A stretch of 64,000 bases of DNA. Source: Tetrapyrgos nigripes (lineage: Eukaryota; Basidiomycota; Agaricomycetes; Agaricales; Campanellaceae). The stretch covers positions 1 to 64,000 of the forward strand of contig JAACJM010000170.1 of assembly GCA_013368315.1 (NCBI GenBank), read 5' to 3'. Position numbers and translations under genes: made by a program. Below the pieces are notes generated by a model. It ran no database searches. It saw nothing but the letters and a program-made list of their open reading frames with translations, and was not told the origin of the DNA. Below, piece after piece: positions 33,887-45,635 of the stretch. The first letter of the stretch is position 1. Each line of letters opens with the position of its first letter.

Positions 33887-35135
33887 ACTGGTTGCGCAAC
33901 GACTGGTTCGATCACCTCCGCTTTCACGACGCATTATATGGACTTCCTCATTACGCTACAACGCTTCATTTTCATTGACGTGCCATCATGATTATGGCCT
34001 CGACGTTCCTTTCATTTCTTTACCCCCATCGTCTCTCATCTCTTTGTCTAGATCCACAACAGCTCCCTCTCACGTCTACGTACGCATCTTCTTCATCAAG
34101 GCTCCTTTGTTCAACGCACTCTCGTTTAATATGTTCTTTGTCCGACAATCCCATGTCATATCATTGTATCGTTAGCTTTATGCCGTCTCTCTTTCATTTT
34201 TCTCCTTCCAATTCATCTTGACATTATCTTTTATATACAGCTTTTTTTACTGTTGTACTAATGTTATATACAGTACGTTACACAGGTTACCTCGCAGCAC
34301 GAATTGTCTACTCATCCTTGTACATATCTTAGTATCTTGAATACTATTCTTTTTGACTGGCTCAAAGATATTCTTGAGTGCATAAAGCGCAAAAGTTCTC
34401 ATTTGTGTAACTGTATGACAACGAGCGATTATGGAATGAGAACTCCAGCTTGAACTTTGGAGAAAAGATAACGTTAGGGACAACTGGAAGCTTCTGGAGG
34501 AAAAGACAATTGGCCTCAGGTGTGCCGAGACTGAGTCAAGTTCTTGAGTTCGACACATGAATAATGTGACTGAGAATAGTGATAATTGTGAGGGCAATTA
34601 AAAAGACACGACGCTAGCCTTTTCAACTCGGGTGCACAAAGTATAGGTTCGGGAAATCTGCGCCGCCGTCGCGTCGAAGACCGGTCAAAAACACAAAAGT
34701 GTGGGATCCAAAGATGACCAAATCATCCAACTGGGAGCCATTCCATTGGTGACAAGTATCCTAATGTCAACGTCTCCGTCGTTTACAGCTCGGGTGATGC
34801 GCTCTGAGTCGTAACGACGCCTTTCTCCATAAAACAACCTGAAAGAGTACTTTCCACTTACCTAAATTGTATCAACTCGGTGCCTTGACTTAAAATAAGG
34901 ATCTGTATAAGAATCGGCTCGTTATTGTCCTATGATGTGCTGTGGAAGAGCAGAGAGAAGAAGAGGCGCTGGTTTATTGTCATTTTGTATCCACGTGGGG
35001 AACGGAAGTGTCTGGATTTGGCAGTAAGCTTGTTCCAAAAAAGTAAACTTGAACCACTACTGTCAACAGCAAGACAATAAGCGAGGCTGGATCGGCCGTA
35101 GCTTGTCTCTTCGAAGATTTAAAAGTGGAAGAGCA
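33887..35135. other. Intergenic
   Basis: 33,887-34,260 is T/C-rich on the + strand and fits the 3' UTR of the coiled-coil gene. The remainder up to 35,135 should hold the promoter of the arrestin-like gene. No supported gene. Confidence 0.45.
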
Positions 35136-36851
35136 ATGTCGATATCTTCATCACCCATGGACGGAGTCGCGTCCCCTCCCCCCTACCGGAGACTTTCCAG
35201 GCCAGGTCCGGCACCTCAGTCTGCAAATGAGCTCCCGGCATATACCCGCAGTCGACGCCATACTCTCGCTCAACCTCAGCCTGTCGCTAGACGGGAACCC
35301 ACTGAGCATGTTTTTCAGTTGATGGATGGAAGGAAGCCCTGGGTCGTCCTCAAGGTCTACAGCAGTGCACGGTCGTCCAAGTCCCTACCTACCTTTTTTG
35401 AGAAGGAGAACATCAACTGTAAGCTTGAAGTTCGTGCTGGTAGCGGAGACTCTTCCATACAGGCAATCTCAGCCACTGTGAGTAATTGTTGCTTCTTTCT
35501 TTCGACTGCAGTCTAAAAGGTTTCCTGCAGGTGACTGGTAGAATCATCACTGGTTCACGATCAGAGGACATACACACCTTTATGAGCATCTCCCAACCCA
35601 TATGGACCAAGTCATCCGAGGGATCACGATCACCTTCTCCCGGTGATGGTCTTAGTGGCTCCTCTAAACTTTCCGGCGACTGTTCATGGGCTTTCTCGAT
35701 ACCACTCCCAAGGTCTATCAATCGTCCAGATGGCTCTGCAGACCAACTTCCAGAAACTTTCTCTGATCCTCATTGCGACGCGTCCATACAATACGACCTC
35801 ATGATCAAGCTTTCGAGGGGCAAGCTTCGTTCTGATACCTGGTGAGTTGTCGAGGCATTTCTACATATAACTTCAACATCATGTTGATGCATGGCGCGTA
35901 GTATCAAGACCGCTTTTGGATATGTACCCAGCAGCAGACCAGTGCAGCCCTCTATGCTCCGACAATTGGCCTATCAGGAAGGCGCACCATTGCCTGGTCC
36001 TGAAGCAGACCCGCTTGGATGGCGTAATCTCCCCACTATCATCGCTGAAGGAGTTGTGTACCGAAATCGAGCAGCAGAGGTTCAGTGCACTGTGGGTCTT
36101 CGTCGTCTTCTACTCGGGTTGTCCGACTCCTGACATTCACATTTCCCATGTTCATATAGCTCTCCCTCGCGAAGCCCGTAAGTACTATTGCCAACCTTCT
36201 TTTACTCAGACATTGACCATATGTCTCTGTTTAGCTGTCTTATACACGAGGTTCTGTTATCCCGTGTTCCTTGTCATTATTCAGTATCGACCCACAAGCA
36301 CTCGATCTCGTTTCCGTCCCCAGTTCAGTCATCGTCTGCCTCCAGCGTACTGTGAGATACTACAAGGCATCCGGCGCCCGAAAAGCTCAAGTGGGTTGGA
36401 CAGACTTCTCTGAAGACGTCGCGACGGCTTCTTGGTGGCATGCGGCTTCAGGAACCGGTCATTCTCGCCGTGTCGATCCTCATGTATGCAACCTTGAGGG
36501 AGAGATTAGTATCCCGAAGGATCTCAAACCTTCAGCGAACATGGGTCATTTTAGCATTTCGGTGAGTTTACTTTACACTGCCGACTTTTCTCCGTCTTGG
36601 TCTAACAGTATCTCCATGTGCAGTACTCTGTCGTTCTTCGGCCCTTCGATGTCGCAGGGTACCAACATAGTTCCAACTCGGACGTTATGGTCTCAGAACC
36701 TGTCGAAATCGCGACCATGTATGCTAGAGGCCCACGCCCTGTAGCCTATTCCCCTCCCGCCTATGACAAGGACGTTCCATCCTCTCCGCGAGACATTGGA
36801 TTCGCCACTACTATGAATCGTGCTGAAGCTGCCGGCTTCACTGCTTTCTGA
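35136..36851 (+). CDS. Arrestin-like protein, paralogue 1
   Basis: Six exons join in phase to 471 aa: 35136-35477, 35531-35841, 35902-36091, 36160-36177, 36235-36561, 36624-36851. Start ATG 35136 is followed by a proline-rich lead (SPPPYRR, NELPAYTR) like the PY-type motifs that bind Nedd4/Rsp5 ligases. An arrestin N-like beta sandwich follows (GDCSWAFSIPLP, CDASIQYDLMIKLSRG), then a C-like half (SVIPCSLSLFS, YSVVLRPFDVAGY). Fungal arrestin-related proteins are adaptors for ubiquitin-dependent endocytosis of membrane proteins. Exon 4 is an 18-nt microexon (LSLAKP). The next gene on the same strand is a paralogue with the same intron layout. Confidence 0.85.
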
Positions 36852-38376
36852 TTCCCAACCAACCCCAACCCGTCCATGCACGTTTACGCCTACGATCCAT
36901 CATCAAGAACCTGAACACTAATCGAACAATCTATATCCTCTTCTTCCTGATACCTCGCATCAATCACTGCACCGTTTCCACCTATCTGCATCAGATGCAT
37001 TTCTCTCCTCTCTCTTCATCTCTCCATTCTTTTCCATTTGCTCTCATTCAACCTTACGGCCCGACTTCCTTCATGAAGCCTCACGATGATCATGCAGACA
37101 TCATCTTGCACGTTAACGACGACTTATGCTGGCATAGATTATGATAATGTGTTCATTCACGCGAACTGGCTGTAGATGCAACGAAGACATATACCGCCCC
37201 TTCCACGCTCTGCTTTTCTTCCTACGTCCTCTTCTCTCTCTAAAAGCTGGGCTCTCAGCAAACACATTTGTAGCACTATATATCCGCTATCGTGATCACT
37301 ACCACTCACCATGCTGTTGCTTTGCTTTTTTTAATATCAGTATTGTATCATCATCTCTATTTCTCTACTTTTTTGTATTGGTACGCGTACTCAGCTAGTC
37401 TAGTTATAATATGACTATGATTTACTTGGATAGCAGCCATAGACCAAGGTTCATCCTTTTGTCTATCCGACTCAGTCTACGATGTAACGTTCATCAGTAA
37501 CCTCCCCGGATCCACGTGCACCCGAGCGAGACTACTTCAGCGGACGCAGCTGTGTTCGGTCTTTATGAGCTTCAGTGATGCAAGCCTCCTTTCAACAGCA
37601 GAGCCTGTTTTCGGACTTTCGGATCGGTGCAGGTCGACCAAATGATATAGATAACAGTAGATAACTCTAGGAGCAACGTTGAGTTCATAGCTCCCGTCAA
37701 TCTGAAAGCGTCCATAAGTAGCATATGCCCATCCGATCAGAGAATCAGAGAAGCGAAACCCCACACTGTCAGATCTATCCCTCCATGCCATATGGCCATA
37801 CTTCGCTAATTCAGCCAAGACTAGATCATGCCATTCAACTTCCATAGTTCTTAAAGACGTAAAATGTCTTTTGCGACACTATTATTGCCTGACACGTTCC
37901 AAGTTTCTCGCGGCAAGTATGGCATGGGTGGATAAACCCTTGAACAGAGGAGAATAGAGCTTAGTGAGAACGAGAACGCGTTGTCAGCGCAGTCACATAT
38001 GGTAAATGCACATTTGGGGCCCCTATGATGCTTACTGTTGTTCCTATGGTGCCCTATGCATATGGTACAGTGTGATCTGGTGAGTACACCCACACTCTGG
38101 GATGTCGACGGGTACCTTCATATTACGAATGGCCATGCTCGTGCATCCGAGTGGTTTCGAAGCATAAGAGCAGTCTCCACGAAACCCCAGAAAACCGTGT
38201 CGTTCACCGGAATGATAAGCGCTTATGGGAGTGCATAGGTATGATTAATATAAGTAGCAAGTCGGATATTCATTGGAACGATTGTCAACCACACAAGCTC
38301 TTTAACGGCGCAGTTCCATATCCAGCCTGTCCCGAAGCTATATCTCCATCTTCCATACCACGAGCGGCCAAATGTC
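36852..38376. other. Spacer between arrestin-like paralogues
   Basis: 36,852-37,390 is T/C-rich + strand sequence, probably 3' UTR. A minus-strand frame of 102 codons (37,845-37,537, with AELAKYGHMAWRDRSDSVGF) looks somewhat protein-like but has no partner exon or motif I recognise; I leave it unassigned. Confidence 0.4.
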
Positions 38377-40192
38377 ATGCAGAATCGCGGCCAGGTAGAC
38401 TTGCCTGCATATTCCAGGTGAGTTTTGAACGCCTGCGACCTGGATGCAACGTCATGACTTGGACCGTCGCTTACAGCCTAAGGGGCACATCTTCAGCAGC
38501 TGCCAGTTCCATCTTCTCAGTCGATCCCCAGAGATTTGAACATGTCTTCCACCTGGAGCGTAAAGAAACTGGCCGTAAATGGCTGACATTGTGCGTTCGT
38601 AGCCGGTCAAAGGGTGGGTCAGCGCCACCTATATTTTTGGAGGGAGATGAGATTGCTGGAAGAGTAGACCTGCAACTGGAGAAGGCAGAAGTTATTAAGG
38701 AAATCACTGTAAAAGTAGGTGTCCAAAAAACGCCGCTCACCGGTCATCTTTGCCCACAACAATCCTACTGGTCTTTTTTACACCGCAAGCTCATATATTC
38801 GGGATCAACAGGTTCAAGGAGGCACCACAGCTGTTGGGCAAGAAGAAATTTCGTTCCTAGATATCACCCAGTCGATTTGGAGCCCTGATCCCCGAATCAA
38901 GAACTCGGATAAACTCGTAGGTCAGCACTCATGGAACTTCTCCTTAACGCTGCCTCGTGAGGTAGTGGTTTCGCAGGAGTCTAGTTCTGGATCTGAGTCG
39001 AGGAGCAAGAGTAAGGCGCGGAACCCGGAATCCAGTTCGCCCCAGAGTTTTGTCCTCCCACCCAACTTCTCCGAAAAAGCCTGTTCAGCATATATAGATT
39101 ACAAGCTCATCGTCACCGTACGACGAGGCACCTTCAAGGCAAACCAAATGTGCGTGTCGTCATTTTTCGTATGACATATGTCGACACGAGTTGTCGTATG
39201 ACCCCGGTAATTTCGGAGGATGAGGGACGAGCATGTGTATGGCTGATTCTTGTGGTACCCAGACTCTCCCGATACTTCGCTTATATACCGAAGAGCACTC
39301 CTCCTCCCTTCTCCCATCTTCGTCAACGAGCTTACAGAACCAACACTGTCCTAGTCGGTCCAGATGGCGACCCAGAGGGATGGAAAGTCATTGGACCCAT
39401 CCCAGTCCGAGGAACAGCCTTCCATATTAGACAAGTCGAAGTTCGGTGTACTGTGAGTAGAACAGCTTTTTTTCGGGTTACTGAACCTGACATATCTGTC
39501 CACCGCCGATAGATAGCCATTGGAACACCGGTAAGCCTTGTCAATACACTTCCAATCCTCCCCGTGCAGTTTTTACGACCCTGGCTGATAATGATGGCGC
39601 GGACCAGCTCTCGTACCCTGTCAAGTCTCCTATACCGCTCATCCTCAGGCTGACAACTCGAGACTCAGACGACCAGGTGCTTGATATTCTCTCTTCGCCA
39701 TCAGCCATCAAGATTTTTCTCGTCAGATCCATAGCGACAGGAGCTGACGCAGTGATCGACGATGACGACTCGGCAAAGAGGAGAAGCGACAACTTGGTCA
39801 GGGAAAGGATAGCACAGGCAGTGTTTTGGTCTCGGTCTCCTCTATCGGGAGGCGAGATGGGAAAAAGACAAGTGGAAGGAGAATTGGAGATCAGGCAAGG
39901 TCTGAAGCCAAGTTTCGTATTTCCGCGATTGAGCATACGGGTGGGTGATTGTACAACCTCAAATGACCTGCTCCGTTCCCAACCGACTGACACAACAAGA
40001 CAGTATTCGGTTGACCTGTTGCCCTTTGAAGCACCGGGGTTTGTGCCAATTATGCCTTCACAGGGTTCCTCTCCAGAGCTCCATTCAGAGCGAATAACCA
40101 TAACGACGCAACCTGCACCGGGTCCAAAGCCTAGGTCGTATGCTCCCCGAGGTTACGAGAGAATATCAGCAGGTACCTACAATAGTCGATGA
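38377..40192 (+). CDS. Arrestin-like protein, paralogue 2
   Basis: Seven exons join in phase to 448 aa: 38377-38417, 38477-38714, 38812-39149, 39263-39452, 39513-39530, 39608-39940, 40004-40192. It shares landmarks with paralogue 1: DITQSIWS versus SISQPIWT, GQHSWNFSLTLP versus GDCSWAFSIPLP, AYIDYKLIVTVRRG versus ASIQYDLMIKLSRG, and YSVDLLPFEAPG versus YSVVLRPFDVAG. The 18-nt microexon recurs (IAIGTP, 39513-39530) at the same place, followed by LSY. The start ATG 38377 is preceded by another ATG at 38372 that opens a short overlapping frame. Role as for paralogue 1. The N-terminus lacks the long Pro-rich lead. Confidence 0.85.
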
Positions 40193-41065
40193 GAAACCAT
40201 GGAAGATGATGCAAATCTCGACTCGCGCACGTTTCGTAGGATCGTGTAGGATTGGAGGAGGGTATGGGATTGGAAATGTTCTTTATCACATCATGGACTG
40301 ATTTTACGCCAAGACATGACTTGATGCGGACTCTAGGGATGTATAACGATTGATATTATCCGAATTGTATGTAGCCTGCAGGACTTGGTCAAACACAGAC
40401 GAGAATAAGATTCCAGCGTTCATGTCTAGACAAAAACCACTCACATCCCCAAACACGCGTTTCTCTTCTCAGACGCTCTACCACACAATGCCCATAGAGA
40501 TGTGAGCTGCTTTGAGCACTTTGCCTGCGGTTGAGGGCCAGAAATGGTGATAGTAGCCTGCTCACAGACCGAATTTCAATGACAGACTTCTCTTGGACTT
40601 GAAGTCGCACCTGTAGGTGACTGAATGTAAAGCTCAACCTTTTGAGCGAGAATATCAATATACATAACTCACCAACTTTCAATTTCAGCAGCCAGCCAAT
40701 GGTGGGCTTAGAATGCTTTAAAAACCCAAGTACTTTTGCAGGCCCGTTGGATTTATACACTATTGAAAGGCTCTGTTGAGTATAATATCCGAAGCCGAGA
40801 GTGCCAGGGTGTCATTTTGCTGGAGATTGTGAACCTTCTCGAGAAAGGCCAACAGAGAAGCTGGTAGTCTCGAACAAGAATTTGAGACGCGGGTCAGCTT
40901 TGACCGTAACCAAAGCAGTGGCACCATCCTTGCAAATCATGTCTCTTCCTCCCTATTCAACAACTTTCCACCCCTTGACCAACGTGGAACCCGTGGCAAC
41001 GTCACCACTTCCTGAAAAAGTCTTCCTTTCCATTTAGTTCTCCCATGTACAGTCTTTGATTCTGT
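40193..41065. other. Intergenic
   Basis: No supported gene. A 78-codon + frame (40,801-41,037) is motif-less. Confidence 0.4.
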
Positions 41066-41210
41066 ACCAATCGAGAGCTTGACCTCTGTAATGTAGAGAT
41101 TAGCAAGCTGCGGAAGAAGAAAAGCGATCTTTATGACTTCAGAGACCGCTGCCGTGCTGTAGGCTCGTCCGGAAGCGCATTCAAGATGTACTGTACGATA
41201 GGTAGGTCAG
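41066..41210 (+). pseudogene. F-box relic (coiled-coil segment)
   Basis: A fragment reads VEISKLRKKKSDLYDFRDRC, matching the coiled-coil segment of the intact F-box protein at 942 (AEIGRLSQTLETLKRRRNEL, then YRDCYRTVF). Nothing recognisable continues after it, so it is an isolated relic. Confidence 0.5.
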
Positions 41211-41419
41211 ATTATTATTCATTGTGCCGAGCTGGGTCGTAGTTACGCTATGAACGAAGCCTTACAGGTGCACCGCAACTCGGATAGGCGGGATAGGCGG
41301 ATCGCTCGGAACACCTTCAATTTCAGTTACGTATAGACCACAGGAGACGCCTACAAGTCCTATACAAGAATGCCATACTTAAGTTTTCGGACACTGTTCT
41401 CTCTTCAACATCTTTGGAC

Positions 41420-42741
41420 ATGCTAGCCTTCATCTCTCGTGTACAGAAGGTGCGTCACAGTCCACTTCATAGACATACACAAGCTCATTCAGTTTCTTCT
41501 TAGATTGCGAATCCTCCTTCAAGTGCTGTACAGCCAAAGGAGAAGACTGCGTTGAAGTTTGGATGTCTTGATGCTGCGAATATCGTCCCAGGAGCCCTCG
41601 TTATCCCTGCCAAATCTCATCCTGACGCGGTACTGTATGCGGTTGCTGCTCAAGACAAAACTCGGGCGGAAGAGTTTGCTCGGACAGAAAGCTTATGGTG
41701 GTGCCATTGGATATCAAGGTAAGGCATCAATGCATATCAACTGTTGCAAGCCTAGGCTGACTCGTTTTCAGATATGATCAACGATCCCGAAGTCGACGTG
41801 ATCTATAACCCACTCCCTAACGGCCTGCATTTCGAATGGACAATGAAAGCACTCAAGGGTGGCAAACACGTTCTACTGGAGAAGCCTGCTGCGAACACTG
41901 AGGACGAGGCTCGTCAGATTTTTACTCTTGCCGAAAAGAAAGGTCTCGTCGTCTTGGAGGCTTCTTATTATCGGTTAGTGACTAGCACTTGTACTGCGTT
42001 GTATACTGTCACTCACAATCAATAGATTCCCTTCCATACAACGAGTTAAGGCCATTTTGGATAGCAAGGAACTTGGACCTACTAAAACCATCACTGCAGC
42101 CCTATCAGCTCCTGAAGGCACTTCCAAACCTGATGATATACGATGGAAGTATGAACTCGGAGGTGGTAGTATGATGGATCCTGGCTGTAAGTCGTCCTTT
42201 CATTACTAGATTGTTCTTGAACTCAGTGACCATCATACAGCTTACACGGTCAACGTACTCAACTACCTGGCATCCCCTAACAAGCCTAAATCCGTCCTCA
42301 CCGCTTCTGCTGAACCGTACTCTTCTGCCACAGAGCACAAACAAATCGACAAGAATTGTACGGCGACAATTGATATTGAAAATGACATACTAGGCGAACT
42401 GTTCTCTGACCTCAATGAACCAAAGATTTTTGGAATGATTCCTCGTTTCCTAAACTCAAGGCTACTGTTCGCTGCGAAGGGGGTAGTATCGAGATCTTCA
42501 ATTTCCTGATGCCCCATTACTATCACTACATCACTGTCTCACCCAAAGGCAAACGGTCCAGGACTGAAAAGGCGTACAAGTTTGGAGATGGGTCTAAGGG
42601 CGAGGATTGGTGCATATCGGTATGATTGGTTTTACTGTCATATACTGAGCCTGCAGTTGACGCTGACGTCTATTCAGCTATCAACTGGAGGTATTACGAG
42701 GTCTCCACGAAACTCGACAACATAGGATACAATGAAGAGCC
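41420..42741 (+). CDS. Gfo/Idh/MocA-family oxidoreductase (frameshifted)
   Basis: Exons 41420-41449, 41504-41718, 41772-41973, 42026-42186, 42241-42619 and an unclear last exon. The NAD(P)-binding N-terminus reads LKFGCLDAANIVPGALV, and the catalytic region is typical (DVIYNPLPNGLHFEW, GGKHVLLEKPAA with the EKP lysine, SYYR). GGSMMDPG and the C-terminal sheet (VRCEGGSIEIFNF) match dimeric dihydrodiol-dehydrogenase-like fungal members. Two single-base shifts break it: near 41680-41685 (before GQKAYGGAIGYQ) and near 42450 (a CC where CCC would keep frame). The last exon around 42,678-42,741 retains only YQLEV and degenerates. Either a recent pseudogene or an erroneous consensus; the end coordinate is approximate. 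Confidence 0.7.
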
Positions 42742-42990
42742 GCAGGGTGGCCATATAACGGTCCCAACTAGTGTACTGCGGGATTATGCAACGGATGGCC
42801 TCCCATGAGCAGGCCAAGACTTTAGCTCTCTGCTCGTCTGTGAGTCCAACGCCTTGCAGATCTTGGGCAATGTCGGGTGGATAGTACCAGGTATTACGGG
42901 GCATCGGGACTTTGCCATTGGCCTCAGCGACAACACGGTATTGTTGGACAAAGGGGGAACTGAGGGAGGGGCAAACTGCAGCTGAGGATC
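42674..42990 (-). CDS. Unknown protein fragment, conserved-looking
   Basis: A minus-strand frame reads SSPFVQQYRVVAEANGKVP, then PRNTWYYPPDIAQDLQGVGL, WEAIRCIIPQYTSWDRYMA and VVEFRGDL. The aromatic-rich composition is unlike random frames and it resembles a type of Agaricomycete hypothetical protein I cannot name. No convincing upstream exon or start codon is seen, and its 3' end overlaps the degenerate tail of the oxidoreductase on the other strand. It may be a fragment left by rearrangement. Confidence 0.4.
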
Positions 42991-44263
42991 CAATTAGTGA
43001 TCTGGAACAGCCAACAGAACCATAAACTCATTTGCGCCATAGTGAATTCTTGGAGCGCGTAAACAGCGAAGGAGGTGGGATGAACGAGGATTTCAGCTGG
43101 AAGGGATGAGCAGGTGATGGATGGACTGGGCTTCTGGAGGTCGTCTTTATACACTCCTGCTGTACTAGTTCAATTTGCAAAACCGAGATACATGCACCAT
43201 CATTCCCAGAACGATGTTGAAGTTGACTATGCCACCCCACCATGCTGACAGAAATTCACCTCCATCGCCTATCGGTACTGCCGCAGCTTCCTGCGTAGTG
43301 GAAATCTTCGCAAGACTGCTTTTCGTTCGCGAGATCTTCGCATGGCGTTGAGGAAATAATCGGAGTGCCCAGAACGATTACAAGCAAATACTGGTCATTA
43401 CATGTCAGACCAGTGTCAGACTATCCATAGAAGAAGACTGAGTGGAAGACAAGCATACCTTGCTTCACACACTGAACCCTCCCTTCCAGCCTCCAGCGTC
43501 GGACATCAGAAGTGAAAAAAAAAACGCTCTCGGATCCTACCAATATCCTACTAGTAATTCCCAAATGAAGGCAGAGGAAGATGCCGTTCATGGGCGCAGT
43601 GAAGTGTCATTTCAGCTGCTTTTCTTCAAAATCTCGCGGGACGCCTGAATCGTAAGACGCTGGCAGATCGTTGGGAGATGACAGCCATAAAAAGTTTGCT
43701 CTCATAGTTATCAACGCGAGCTTGGATGCGAACATGAAGGCCGAGGTGATTGTCGCTGAGCCAAACGTGCTCTATTGGACTAGGGAAAGCGTTAACCAAG
43801 AATGGGGCCAATTTGTTGGGGAAGTGGGACTTGTAACAAAAGTGTCTAGCAAAGAGAAAGGGTCTGTGCACGAAAGCAATGATATACCCGAGAAACTGCA
43901 GATAAGTATGCATATATCCTTTCACGGTTCCTAGAGCAAGACTAGTGCTGTTCTCTGTCAGATTCTTGATTTCTTCGTGGTCGCGACAGTGCCTGAAGTT
44001 GATAGATATTGAGGAAGAGCAGCGTTATGCGCGGCTTATGCCGTGACCATCATCGATCTCACCTCAAGCACCAGTTGATCTCAGTTCTGAGTCTTTCTCC
44101 TCGCAGGATTTACAGCATGCTAAAACTACCCTGTAGGAATAACCACGTTCTATTCATGGCGTGAAGAATTCGTACTCGAAGGAACTACCTTCCAACAAAT
44201 CAACAGTTTCGGTCAAGCGTTCTCTCGTCCCTTGTATCGAATCCGAGCCGTAGATCGCCGTAA
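42991..44263. other. Intergenic
   Basis: No supported gene; short motif-less frames only. Confidence 0.4.
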
Positions 44264-44945
44264 ACGAAATCGGGATGCCGAAATCAGCAAGCTATCTGAA
44301 CCCCGGTAGCCCTTTAAGGGCAGAGAAACAACCAATCTTCAGAAGCCCTGCCGTGCTGTTCTGTTAGTGTCATTCATTCGACACAAGGCTCCCAGTGTAC
44401 CCGGAGATCCTACAAGTCTATAAAGATGGACATCGATACTCTTCGCTTTCCCGAAAGATGCCATCCAGCATGCCGGAGCTCTGGTCTCGCGTTTGCAAGC
44501 GATTTACAAGCAGCTGCAGTCTAAGCCATATCTTGACCTTGGATATGGTTAATCTCCATGGAGGGACGAGTTTAGAACATGATAAGTTTTTGGACAAGCT
44601 ATCGACAGCGAGAAACGTCGACTCTTCCTCGTCGCGAGTCTTGTGTCGACGCCGCACCATAAGGGTGACTCCTAATCGTCCGGTTTTGCGGCTTGCAAAT
44701 AGTCGTGGTTTGCTACAAGCTGCTCTCAAAACCTGCCTCAAGCCTCGTATCTTTTCAAGACTCGAGACTGGCGCAGAATGTTTTCCAGCATTGTGTTGAA
44801 AAAACTTTTCGTTCAAGCTACCCCTATTGTACGACCCCAAGTCCACGAGAATCGAAATCGTCGTTTTCGAGCGTCAAGCCTGATGTCTGGCAAAAGACCT
44901 TGGATTTGGATCTGGATATCGTTGGAGCATTGTACAAGGACAAGT
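44264..44945 (+). pseudogene. Probable F-box relic
   Basis: RRKRNRDAEISKLSE at about 44,260 resembles the F-box family coiled coil, and KMPSSMPELWSRV at about 44,455 resembles the 'P.LWS' end of the F-box core. Downstream frames (to about 44,945, ending LDLDLDIVGALYKDK) are broken by stops. The order is right for the family but the similarity is thin. Confidence 0.4.
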
Positions 44946-45635
44946 AAGCGTCAGTTTCTTGGCTGACTGGCTCACCAGCTCTTTCGTTCAAGCTCCTTCT
45001 CTACGAGCGCAAGAGTATGGAGATGAAAAGTCCTTTTCAGCTCCGCGTCCTGGTTTCTTCACGGGTCCGGATATTCCTGAAGCCCTGGCAGACTAGTGCT
45101 AATAGTCTCCCGACTCGTTGGCTTAGACTCCTCATAAACCAGTGTACGCCTCTAGTAGGCTGATGCATTGGGCAGGATTGACACTTTGCTTGGGTGAAAC
45201 GGCCGCGTTACATTTTTATCATTTTCCCTCGCAAGTTGCACACTGGTGTTTCAAGTGCCCGCTAGATTTCCAGCGTAGTTTCTTGTCAAAGTGGATAAGC
45301 TCCAACTAGTAGTTACGCATACGTTATAGGCATGTACTTACTAGTAGAACTAGTGAGAGGTCTGAACAGAAGCGAACAATAAAGCGCGTCTCAATTTGGC
45401 AACTAAGATTTGCCTGCGGTTCGTCCACATTTACGGTCATTATCTTTATCAGTCTACAGCTCTTCTGTCCCGGTCTATGGAGAAATAGTACCTTTTTGGC
45501 CGATCAATGTGGTTATATGCTGCGCTGGACTCTTAAAAGGACAACTACGCAGTTTTCTCTGGTGAGTGTTTCCATCCTATCGCGCCCATTCGAGATTTTG
45601 ACAACTGTTCTCATCATAGTAGACCTACTCTCGAC

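Noticed and set aside
37537..37845. 102-codon minus frame between arrestin paralogues
   Set aside because: No motif, no partner exon and no clear splice site, despite plausible composition.
44395..44799. 134-codon + frame as a gene
   Set aside because: The F-box-like pieces lie in broken frames, so the long frame is better read as part of a relic.
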